Below, piece after piece: positions 1 through 5,820 of a DNA stretch of 5,938 nucleotides. This stretch comes from Lentimicrobiaceae bacterium (GTDB lineage: Bacteria > Bacteroidota > Bacteroidia > Bacteroidales > WCHB1-69). The notes under the pieces are model-generated. The model made no database searches and was not told the DNA's origin. It saw only the letters and a program-made list of their open reading frames with translations. A program made the position numbers and the translations under genes. The stretch is taken from assembly GCA_009787675.1 (NCBI GenBank), contig WQSU01000170.1, forward strand, positions 1-5,938, in the 5' to 3' direction. The number at the start of each line of letters is the position of its first letter. Positions within the stretch are counted from its first letter, which is position 1.

Positions 1-1017
1 CAAGCCGATGTGGATATTGTGATTATGGCTGCCTGCGGGGAACGCGCTAACGAAGTGGTGGAAATCTTCGCCGAATATCCGCATCTTATTGACCCTCATA
101 CAGGTAGAAAACTTTCCGAAAGAACTATTATTATTGCCAACACTTCCAATATGCCGGTGGCAGCCCGTGAAGCCTCCGTTTATACGGCGATGGCAATTTC
201 GGAGTTTTACAGAGCGATGGGGTTGAAAGTGTTGTTGATGGCAGATTCAACCTCCCGCTGGGCGCAAGCATTACGCGAAATGTCGAACCGCTTGGAAGAA
301 CTGCCCGGACCCGATGCTTTCCCTATGGACTTGTCGGCAATTATCGCTAATTTCTACGGACGCGCCGGATATGTGGTTTTGAACAACGGTGAAACCGGCT
401 CAACTACTTTTATCGGTACAGTTTCCCCTGCCGGTGGAAACTTGAAAGAGCCTGTTACAGAGAATACTAAAAAGGTGGCGCGCTGCTTCTATGCCCTTGA
501 ACAGGAACGCGCAGACAAAAAACGCTACCCCGCCATTAATGTCATTGATTCTTACTCCAAATATCTTGAATATTCCGAGTTTCAGGAATATATTGCACAA
601 CATATTAATTCTGAATGGATAGGAGAAGTACACAACATCAGGCAAAGAATGGTTAGAGGGAAAGAGATTGCAGAACAGATCAATATTTTGGGAGATGACG
701 GCGTGCCGATTGACTACCACCAAACCTTCTGGAAATCGGAATTGATTGATTTTGTGATTCTTCAACAAGACGCTTTTGACAAAATTGACGCCGTTACGCC
801 GATGTCCCGTCAAAAATATATGGTGGATTTGATTATAAAAATCTGCAACATGGATTTCATTTTTGAGCATTTTGATGATGTGAGTGTATTTTTCCGAAAA
901 CTGATTAATATTTGCAAACAGATGAACTATTCTCATTTCGAAAGCGATGATTTTAATCACTGTCTTAAGCAATTAGAAAAGGAGTTGGAGAAACATCCGA
1001 AAAAAGAAACTGTATAA
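1..1017 (+). CDS. atpA: V-type ATP synthase/ATPase catalytic subunit A, C-terminal part (5' end outside window)
   Basis: Catalytic subunit of the cytoplasmic V1/A1 head, which binds and hydrolyses (or makes) ATP at the A-B interfaces. The frame is open from base 1, so the GTG at 10 is internal and not a start. 338 codons are visible; family members are near 580-600 residues, so about 250 residues, including the P-loop (GxxGxGKT), lie upstream. Visible family landmarks are the GER motif with the catalytic Glu (37-45), the PVAAREAS block (about 154-177), the Walker B-like LLMADSTSRW segment (about 232-261), and the VSPAGGN/EPVT segment (about 421-456). From about 520 the protein is the helical C-terminal domain that contacts the rotor. 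No frameshift or internal stop is seen. It is separated from atpB by 24 bases, so the two are almost certainly co-transcribed. Identification is by remembered family motifs and is very secure. Confidence 0.97.
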   Translation, partial: QADVDIVIMAACGERANEVVEIFAEYPHLIDPHTGRKLSERTIIIANTSNMPVAAREASVYTAMAISEFYRAMGLKVLLMADSTSRWAQALREMSNRLEELPGPDAFPMDLSAIIANFYGRAGYVVLNNGETGSTTFIGTVSPAGGNLKEPVTENTKKVARCFYALEQERADKKRYPAINVIDSYSKYLEYSEFQEYIAQHINSEWIGEVHNIRQRMVRGKEIAEQINILGDDGVPIDYHQTFWKSELIDFVILQQDAFDKIDAVTPMSRQKYMVDLIIKICNMDFIFEHFDDVSVFFRKLINICKQMNYSHFESDDFNHCLKQLEKELEKHPKKETV

Positions 1018-1041
1018 TGTAAACCTTTTAAAAAGAGAAAA

Positions 1042-2367
1042 ATGGCTAAAGCATTTCAAAAAATATACACAAAAATTACAAAGATTACCAAAGCCACCTG
1101 TTCTTTGAAAGCGCAAGGCATTACTAATGAAGAGCTTGCAACAGTTTCCGGACGTTTGGCGCAAGTGGTGAAGATTGATGGTGATGAGGTTGTATTACAG
1201 ATATTTGGAGGAACTGAAGGGATTCCCACCAATGCGGAAGTAATTTTTATGGGCAAAGCGCCCACGCTCAAAGTGGGCGACCAACTGGTGGGCAGATTCT
1301 TCAACGCATACGGAGATCCTATTGACGGAAGACCACAACCAGAGGGGGTTGAAGTGGAGATTGGCGGTCCCTCTGTGAATCCGACGCGACGCGCGCAGCC
1401 CTCTGAATTGCTGGCTACAGGCATTCCCGGAATTGACCTGAATAACACGCTGGTTACCGGTCAGAAAATTCCATTTTTTGCTGACCCCGACCAACCTTAC
1501 AGCGAAGTGATGGCTTCGGTGGCGCTGCATGCGCAATCAGACAAAATTATTTTGGGCGGCATGGGAATGACCAACGATGACTATTTGTACTATAAAAACA
1601 CGTTCAGCAATGCCGGCGTGTTAGACCGCATAGTGTCGTTCATCAACACTACCGAAGATCCGTCTGTTGAACGGTTGCTGATTCCCGATATGGCGCTCAC
1701 CGCTGCTGAGTATTTTGCTTATGAAAAACACGAAAAAGTGTTGGTGCTTTTGTCAGACATGACGAACTATGCTGATGCTTTGGCAATTGTGTCAAACCGC
1801 ATGGACCAGATTCCTTCTAAAGATTCGATGCCGGGCTCGTTGTATTCCGATTTAGCGAAAATTTACGAAAAAGCAGTGCAATTCCCTCACGGAGGCTCTA
1901 TTACTATTATTGCCGTAACCACATTGTCGGGCGGAGATATTACCCACGCCGTTCCTGATAACACAGGTTATATTACTGAAGGTCAGCTGTATTTGCGCCG
2001 AGATACCGACACAGGAAAAGTGATCATTGACCCCTTCCGCTCTTTGTCGCGCCTCAAACAATTGGTGATTGGGAAGAAAACCCGAGAAGACCACCCTCAG
2101 GTAATGAATGCTGCTGTGCGTCTTTACGCCGACGCTTCCAATGCACGTACCAAAATGGAAAACGGCTTTGACTTAACGCAATACGATGAACGTACTTTGG
2201 CTTTTGCTAAAGATTATTCTCGCGAGTTGCTTGCCATTGACGTGAATTTGGATACCACCGAAATGCTGGAAGTGGCTTGGGAACTTTTTGCTAAATATTT
2301 TACACCGGAAGAAGTAAATATTAAACAGGAATTGGTGAACAAATATTGGAAAAACGCAACTAATTGA
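1042..2367 (+). CDS. atpB: V-type ATP synthase/ATPase non-catalytic subunit B
   Basis: Regulatory, nucleotide-binding-fold partner of subunit A in the A3B3 head. The 441-residue length is normal for a bacterial B subunit. The N-terminal beta-barrel occupies about residues 1-75, the RecA-like core about 76-345, and the helical C-terminal domain the rest, ending in the family-typical KQELVNKYW. There is no Walker A motif. The equivalent loop, TGQKIPFFADPDQPYS (139-154), replaces the FSGSGLPHNE wording of Enterococcus, Thermus and eukaryotic B subunits. The core carries ITHAVPDNTGYITEGQ, and SLSRL contains R337, which by alignment is the arginine finger reaching into the A active site. The ATG at 1042 gives the expected N-terminus. 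There is no Shine-Dalgarno sequence, only an A-rich stretch (AAAAAGAGAAAA), which is normal for Bacteroidota. It lies 24 bases after atpA and 27 before atpD. Confidence 0.97.
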   Translation: MAKAFQKIYTKITKITKATCSLKAQGITNEELATVSGRLAQVVKIDGDEVVLQIFGGTEGIPTNAEVIFMGKAPTLKVGDQLVGRFFNAYGDPIDGRPQPEGVEVEIGGPSVNPTRRAQPSELLATGIPGIDLNNTLVTGQKIPFFADPDQPYSEVMASVALHAQSDKIILGGMGMTNDDYLYYKNTFSNAGVLDRIVSFINTTEDPSVERLLIPDMALTAAEYFAYEKHEKVLVLLSDMTNYADALAIVSNRMDQIPSKDSMPGSLYSDLAKIYEKAVQFPHGGSITIIAVTTLSGGDITHAVPDNTGYITEGQLYLRRDTDTGKVIIDPFRSLSRLKQLVIGKKTREDHPQVMNAAVRLYADASNARTKMENGFDLTQYDERTLAFAKDYSRELLAIDVNLDTTEMLEVAWELFAKYFTPEEVNIKQELVNKYWKNATN

Positions 2368-2394
2368 TATAAAAATTATTAGAAAACTTACAAA

Positions 2395-3006
2395 ATGGCA
2401 ATAAAATTTCAATACAACAAAACTTCACTCCAATTGCTTGAAAAGCAATTGAAAGTTCGGGTTAGAGCATTGCCAACTATAAAAAGTAAAGAGAGCGCTT
2501 TACGATTGGAAGTGAAACGCACAAAAGATCACGTAATTGAATTGGAGAATGAATTAGAGCAACAGTTGAAAAAATATGATCATCTTGCCGGTTTGTGGAA
2601 TGAGTTTGACCCCACGCTGATAGTGGTAAAAGATGTAACAATTGAAACCAAGAAAGTGGCAGGTGTGTTGCTCCCAATTTTCGGAACTGTAATTTTTGAA
2701 CAGAAATCGTATAGCCGTTTCCATGCACCAATATGGTTTGCCGATGGCATAATATTGTTGAAAAACTTGGCGGAAAACGGCATCAAAGCAGAAGTGGAAC
2801 AGTTGAAACTGAAACAATTGGAATATGCTCGCAAAAAAACAACCCAAAAGGTAAATCTGTTTGAAAAAGTGCAAATTCCCGGATATTCAGATGCCATTCG
2901 TAAAATAAAAAGATACCTTGAAGATGAAGAAAGTCTCTCTAAATCATCCCAAAAAATTATGAGGACACTTCTCGACAAAGCAGCAGGAAAGGAGGATGTG
3001 GCATGA
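2395..3006 (+). CDS. atpD: V-type ATP synthase/ATPase central-stalk subunit D
   Basis: Subunit D is the coiled-coil rotor shaft that runs through the A3B3 head and couples ATP turnover to rotation of the K ring (the role of gamma in F-type enzymes). The 203-residue product is typical in length. The N-terminal helix (about 5-65: KTSLQLLEKQL onward, rich in Lys, Glu and Leu) and a C-terminal helix (about 120-195) would form the antiparallel coiled coil. Between them is a short beta/loop region with FGTVIFEQKSYSRF. The best family signature is near the C-terminus: KVNLFEKVQIPGYSDAIRKIKRYLEDEE. The ATG at 2395 follows 27 A/T-rich bases without a Shine-Dalgarno sequence. Its last codons contain the ribosome-binding site of atpI, and its TGA stop overlaps the atpI start, so the two are probably translationally coupled. 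Confidence 0.95.
   Translation: MAIKFQYNKTSLQLLEKQLKVRVRALPTIKSKESALRLEVKRTKDHVIELENELEQQLKKYDHLAGLWNEFDPTLIVVKDVTIETKKVAGVLLPIFGTVIFEQKSYSRFHAPIWFADGIILLKNLAENGIKAEVEQLKLKQLEYARKKTTQKVNLFEKVQIPGYSDAIRKIKRYLEDEESLSKSSQKIMRTLLDKAAGKEDVA
2990..2995 (+). promoter_or_regulatory. Shine-Dalgarno sequence for atpI
   Basis: AGGAGG, extended to AAAGGAGGA over 2988-2996, lies inside the last codons of atpD and ends 7 bases before the ATG at 3003. It is the only strong Shine-Dalgarno match before any start codon in the window. It decides the start: the next in-frame ATG, at 3015, would be 19 bases away, too far for normal initiation. The site fits initiation or re-initiation at the ATGA junction. Confidence 0.75.
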
Positions 3007-4856
3007 TTGTTAAAATGAAAAAGTATGATTTCTTGATTTACCACAAAGATTATCAATCTTTTTTACTCAAATTGAGAGAGTTGGGCATTGTACATATCGT
3101 GCAGAAACAACAAGGTATGGTGGCAGAGAGCAGCAATTTGCTTGAACTCATGAAGTTGGAAAAACGCTATCAGAATCTTATCCGCACGCTCAAAAGCATC
3201 AATGCAGAAAATAGAATTAAAGAACTCAAAGCGCTGAATAAAAATCTTTCCGGCGATCAAATATTGGAAAAATCAGAAGCGCTATTTGCTGAAAAAGAGA
3301 CACTTAATTTAGACAAACAGGGAATTCAAAAAGAACTACTGCGACTTGCGCCTTTAGGAAGTTTTGAACCCGATGCCATAACGCGTCTTGCTACAAAAGG
3401 TTGGCACACCAATATTCACGTTACCTCCAAATCGAAATTTGATGAGCAATGGTTTGAAGAATATAATGCTATTATATTGACAGAGAACGCATCACAAATC
3501 TTTTTTGCCACTTTCACGCAAACTTCGGGCGTGCCACATATTGAGGCTGAGCACGTTCGATTTTCCGAAAAATCAATATCAGGTTGGAATGAAAGTTTAA
3601 ACGAAATTGAAAAACGCCGCCAAGAGATTGAAAATGAATTAACAAGAATTGCTCAAGAAGAAATTGAGACGTTGTATTATTATGAAAAAATAGTTAATGA
3701 TCAAATCAACTTTGAACAAGTAGAATTGAGCGGAAATGCTGTGGCAGGCGAAAAGTTAATGATTTTGGAAGGTTATGTTCCTGAAGAGACAGAACCTCAA
3801 ACTTCTGATATACTGAAAAATGAAGCTATCTATTTTAATGTTTCAACGCCAACGCCTGAAGACAATCCCCCTATCAAGCTAAAGAACAACCGCTTTGCTC
3901 GTGCTTTTGAAATGATTGGCAATCTTTACGATAGACCCAATTATCATGCCTTTGACATGACGGCTTTCTTTGCGCCTTTTTATGCCATTTTCTTTGGGCT
4001 TTGTTTGGGCGACTGCGGCTACGGCTTACTCCTCTTCTTGATTTCCATGTTTTTACGGCGTTCAAAAGAGGGCTTTATGCGCTCGGCAGGGCAATTGCTC
4101 ACCTATTTGGGCTTAGGCACTATGATCTTTGGCTTTGTGAGCGGCACATTCTTTGGTATCCCTTTCCTTGATGATCATAATGTGGTAAAATGGAGTTGGT
4201 TACTTCCTTTGAAAGGCGTTATTATGAGTTCCGAGCAACTCTTTATGTTTGCTTTGGTTATTGGAGGCATACAAATTGTATATGCACTCTTTATCAAAGC
4301 GATAACAAGATGGATGCGCTTTGGATTCTTCTATTCCCTTGATACCTTCGGTTGGGTGATCGCCATTTTGGGCACTGCTGTCTTTTTTATGGCAAAAAAA
4401 GAGATCATATCTCTTAGTTATCATACTAATATTTACATATTTGTGCTTTCAGTCGGCGGTTTTCTGATGCTGTTTTTCAATAATCCTGCCAAAGGCTTGC
4501 GGGGCGTGCCCGGTAGCATTGGCTCTGGATTGTTTGGGATATACAATAAACTGTCGGGAATCTTGGGCGATATCCTCTCCTACATCCGTCTTTTTGCGCT
4601 GGGCATTTCAGGAGCGGTGTTAGGTTTGGTGTTTAACCAACTTGCCATGAGCTTAGCCCCTGACATCATTATTGCAAGAGAATTAGTGATGATCATCATC
4701 CTGCTCTTTGGACATACTATAAACATACTAATCAACAGCTTAGGCGCTTTCATTCATCCCATACGTCTTACCTTTGTTGAATTTTACAACAATGTAGGAT
4801 TTGAGGGCGGCGGGAAAGCCTATACGCCGTTTAAAAAATTAACAATGGACGATTAG
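3003..4856 (+). CDS. atpI: V-type ATP synthase/ATPase membrane subunit I (a-subunit homologue)
   Basis: Stator subunit that forms the ion half-channels against the K ring and anchors the peripheral stalks; homologous to yeast Vph1 and Enterococcus NtpI. Its 617 residues are close to the usual 600-660. Residues 1 to about 318 are a soluble cytoplasmic arm with charged coiled-coil stretches (about 46-105 and 197-225). The rest is membrane domain, with hydrophobic segments near 319-351 (possibly two helices), 364-386, 412-432, 448-464, 476-493, 521-551 and 560-584. Family motifs seen are GDCGYG (336-341) in the first membrane segment, YIRLFALGISGAVLG (from Y527), and HPIRLTFVEFYNN (from H585). 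R529 and R588 match the two essential arginines of the family (R735 and R799 in yeast Vph1), with similar spacing. The start at 3003 overlaps the atpD stop as ATGA and has a good Shine-Dalgarno sequence. The C-terminus GFEGGGKAYTPFK is family-typical. Confidence 0.95.
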   Translation: MIVKMKKYDFLIYHKDYQSFLLKLRELGIVHIVQKQQGMVAESSNLLELMKLEKRYQNLIRTLKSINAENRIKELKALNKNLSGDQILEKSEALFAEKETLNLDKQGIQKELLRLAPLGSFEPDAITRLATKGWHTNIHVTSKSKFDEQWFEEYNAIILTENASQIFFATFTQTSGVPHIEAEHVRFSEKSISGWNESLNEIEKRRQEIENELTRIAQEEIETLYYYEKIVNDQINFEQVELSGNAVAGEKLMILEGYVPEETEPQTSDILKNEAIYFNVSTPTPEDNPPIKLKNNRFARAFEMIGNLYDRPNYHAFDMTAFFAPFYAIFFGLCLGDCGYGLLLFLISMFLRRSKEGFMRSAGQLLTYLGLGTMIFGFVSGTFFGIPFLDDHNVVKWSWLLPLKGVIMSSEQLFMFALVIGGIQIVYALFIKAITRWMRFGFFYSLDTFGWVIAILGTAVFFMAKKEIISLSYHTNIYIFVLSVGGFLMLFFNNPAKGLRGVPGSIGSGLFGIYNKLSGILGDILSYIRLFALGISGAVLGLVFNQLAMSLAPDIIIARELVMIIILLFGHTINILINSLGAFIHPIRLTFVEFYNNVGFEGGGKAYTPFKKLTMDD

Positions 4857-4891
4857 GAATTAAGAATTACGAATTACGAATTAAGAATTAC
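4857..4891 (+). repeat. Five tandem copies of the heptamer GAATTA(A/C)
   Basis: Directly after the atpI stop codon are five contiguous 7-base units: GAATTAA, GAATTAC, GAATTAC, GAATTAA, GAATTAC. The order of the variable seventh base is palindromic except for the last unit (A, C, C, A, C). Similar GAATTA-type heptamer strings are remembered from intergenic regions of Bacteroidota, but this could not be searched here. Function is unknown; it may simply be a slippage-prone microsatellite. A two-copy TAAACAT heptamer at 4920-4933 lies in the same spacer. Confidence 0.85.
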
Positions 4892-4977
4892 ACCTATCCA
4901 CCTATAAACCCATCCACCTTAAACATTAAACATTTAATAATAAACAATAACAAATTAATAATTAAAAAAACATTTCT
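4886..4977 (+). promoter_or_regulatory. G-free, probably unstructured leader before atpK
   Basis: There is no G between 4885 and the G of the atpK ATG (4980). The first third is C-rich, with two copies of ATCCACCT (4896-4903 and 4912-4919). The last 57 bases are nearly all A and T, with scattered C. Without G, the RNA cannot form G-C or G-U pairs within itself, so the ribosome landing site should stay open. There is no Shine-Dalgarno sequence, and no match to the Bacteroidota promoter words (TTTG and TAnnTTTG) was found. Inference: a translation-promoting leader for a subunit needed in many more copies than its neighbours. That this stretch is regulatory is not proven. Confidence 0.45.
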
Positions 4978-5433
4978 ATGGAACCTATTCTATTAGCCTA
5001 CATTGGCATCGGACTCATGCTAACGCTTTCAGGACTTGGGAGTATTTATGGAGTAACCATCACTGCAAACGCTTCGATTGGAGCGTTGAAAAAGAATCCT
5101 GACAAATTTGGAAACTACATGATTCTATCCGCTTTACCAGGAACACAAGGACTTTATGGCTTTCTGGGCTACTTTTTGCTTTCCGATTATTTAGTATCCA
5201 CCATTTCCAACCCTCAGGCAGTTGCTATTTTTTCTGTAAGTGTAACATTAGGAATACTTTGCATTATTTCCGCTATTCGTCAGGCACAAGTAGGTGCTAA
5301 CGGTATCAAAGGAATTGGCGAAGGGCACGACATGTTCGGACGCAGTATGATTATGATCGTATTTGCGGAGTTGTATCCTATTATAGGTATTGCAGCGCTA
5401 TTCTTAGTGGGAAATACTTTGGAAAAGATGTAA
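4978..5433 (+). CDS. atpK: V-type ATP synthase/ATPase proteolipid subunit K, predicted Na+ type
   Basis: Forms the membrane rotor ring that carries the coupling ion. The 151 residues comprise two fused helical hairpins, with helices near 5-28, 46-72, 81-100 and 120-145. The repeats align on KKNPDKFG (38-45) and GEGHDMFG (114-121) with an offset of 76. Only the second hairpin has the ion-binding carboxylate, E131; its counterpart in the first is G55, giving one site per four helices as in other V-type rings. L53, T56, Q57, Y60, Q102 and E131 correspond to L61, T64, Q65, Y68, Q110 and E139 of Enterococcus hirae NtpK, all shifted by eight, which is the complete known Na+ site. The ATG at 4978 leaves a short N-terminus (MEPILLAY) leading straight into helix 1. 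There is no Shine-Dalgarno sequence. It lies 121 bases after atpI and is the last gene of the operon here. Confidence 0.96.
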   Translation: MEPILLAYIGIGLMLTLSGLGSIYGVTITANASIGALKKNPDKFGNYMILSALPGTQGLYGFLGYFLLSDYLVSTISNPQAVAIFSVSVTLGILCIISAIRQAQVGANGIKGIGEGHDMFGRSMIMIVFAELYPIIGIAALFLVGNTLEKM

Positions 5434-5460
5434 GGAGAAAAATTTTGTGAACATTTAGTT

Positions 5461-5515
5461 AAATCCGTGTTATCTGTGTGCAAAATATGAAGTAGCATGC
5501 AGATGGCACGGATTT
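5461..5515 (+). repeat. Long inverted repeat / RNA hairpin after the ATPase operon
   Basis: The arms 5461-5481 and 5495-5515 pair along all 21 positions around a 13-base loop (5482-5494). Seventeen pairs are Watson-Crick. The other four (5470-5506, 5471-5505, 5477-5499, 5478-5498) are G-U in the + strand RNA. Two A-T pairs extend the stem to 5459-5517. In the - strand RNA the same four positions would be A-C mismatches, so the + strand transcript is the favoured form. It begins 28 bases after atpK. No T-run follows, so it is not a textbook intrinsic terminator. It may instead protect or process the 3' end of the mRNA, or be a dispersed REP-like element. The left arm contains the near-repeats ATCCGTG and ATCTGTG. 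Confidence 0.8.
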
Positions 5516-5611
5516 AATAACAATAAACTAATTTTTAAACTTAATAATCTTCAAATGCTTTTGGTTTTTCTGAATTAATTTATGATCAACTTCAAACCTT
5601 ATTCCATAAAT

Positions 5612-5654
5612 AAAAAACCGCCAATAGTTTTGTAGATTAAATTATTAACGGTTT
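5612..5654 (-). terminator. Intrinsic terminator downstream of tRNA-Leu
   Basis: Read on the - strand, the arm AAACCGTTAATA (5654-5643) pairs with TATTGGCGGTTT (5626-5615). This gives a 12-pair stem, two of them G-U wobbles, with a 16-base loop. The stem runs into six consecutive T (5617-5612). It starts 6 bases past the 3' end of the tRNA-Leu gene, the expected place for its terminator. The wobble pairs become C-A mismatches in the + strand RNA, which agrees with function on the - strand. It lies between converging transcripts. Confidence 0.75.
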
Positions 5655-5660
5655 AATTAG

Positions 5661-5744
5661 TGCCCGAAACAAGACTCGAACTTGCACATCCGTGCGAATA
5701 CTACACCCTGAATGTAGCGCGTCTACCAATTCCGCCATTCGGGC
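5661..5744 (-). tRNA. trnL: tRNA-Leu, anticodon CAG
   Basis: Decodes CUG as leucine. Read on the - strand, the 84-base gene has a perfect 7-pair acceptor stem (GCCCGAA with TTCGGGC, then discriminator A). Its D-arm has the leucine-tRNA wording GCGGAATTGGTAGACGC. The anticodon stem CTACA/TGTAG encloses the loop TTCAGGG, with anticodon CAG at 5710-5708. A class II variable arm of about 15 bases (ATTC pairing with GGAT) follows, then a T-arm with loop TTCGAGT. Class II form, anticodon and discriminator A all agree on leucine. The CCA end is not encoded (CTA follows on the - strand), so it must be added by the CCA-adding enzyme. It is transcribed toward the ATPase operon, with its own terminator just downstream. 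Confidence 0.96.
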
Positions 5745-5820
5745 TGAAAACGGGGCGCGAAAATAGAAAAAAATAGGAATTAGAAACTATGAATTGATTC
5801 TTTATACCGTAAACTTTAAA

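Noticed and set aside
10..12. GTG as a start codon for subunit A
   Set aside because: The frame continues upstream to base 1 and the protein here is in the middle of the conserved catalytic domain, so this is an internal Val.
400..972. 190-codon open frame on the - strand
   Set aside because: It lies wholly inside atpA in the antisense direction, its translation is rich in Phe, Cys and His without family features, and atpA is certain.
3015..3017. Alternative start of atpI at the second ATG
   Set aside because: The Shine-Dalgarno sequence at 2990-2995 is spaced properly only for 3003; from 3015 it would be 19 bases away.
2580..3056. 158-codon open frame on the - strand, with another of 106 codons over the same area
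   Set aside because: Antisense shadow of atpD and the start of atpI; the translation shows no recognisable motif and has the composition of reversed coding sequence.
4857..4891. Heptamer array as a CRISPR-like or site-specific recombination element
   Set aside because: Units are contiguous with no spacers, only 7 bases long, and no cas, integrase or transposase gene is present in the window.
4900..4977. Separate promoter for atpK
   Set aside because: No TTTG near -33 and no TAnnTTTG near -7 could be found; with no G in the stretch, neither word can occur on the + strand.
5461..5530. Hairpin after atpK as a classical intrinsic terminator
   Set aside because: The stem is followed by AATAACAATAAAC with no T-run, and it is longer than usual. 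I list it as an inverted repeat instead.
5573..5634. Short open frames in the spacer, such as a 17-codon one starting at the ATG at 5582
   Set aside because: Too short, no ribosome-binding site, and it runs into the - strand terminator; nothing supports translation.
5758..5765. Possible -7 element for the tRNA-Leu gene (TATTTTCG on the - strand)
   Set aside because: It is one base off TAnnTTTG and suitably placed, but no TTTG partner is seen upstream and the region is A/T-rich enough to yield it by chance.
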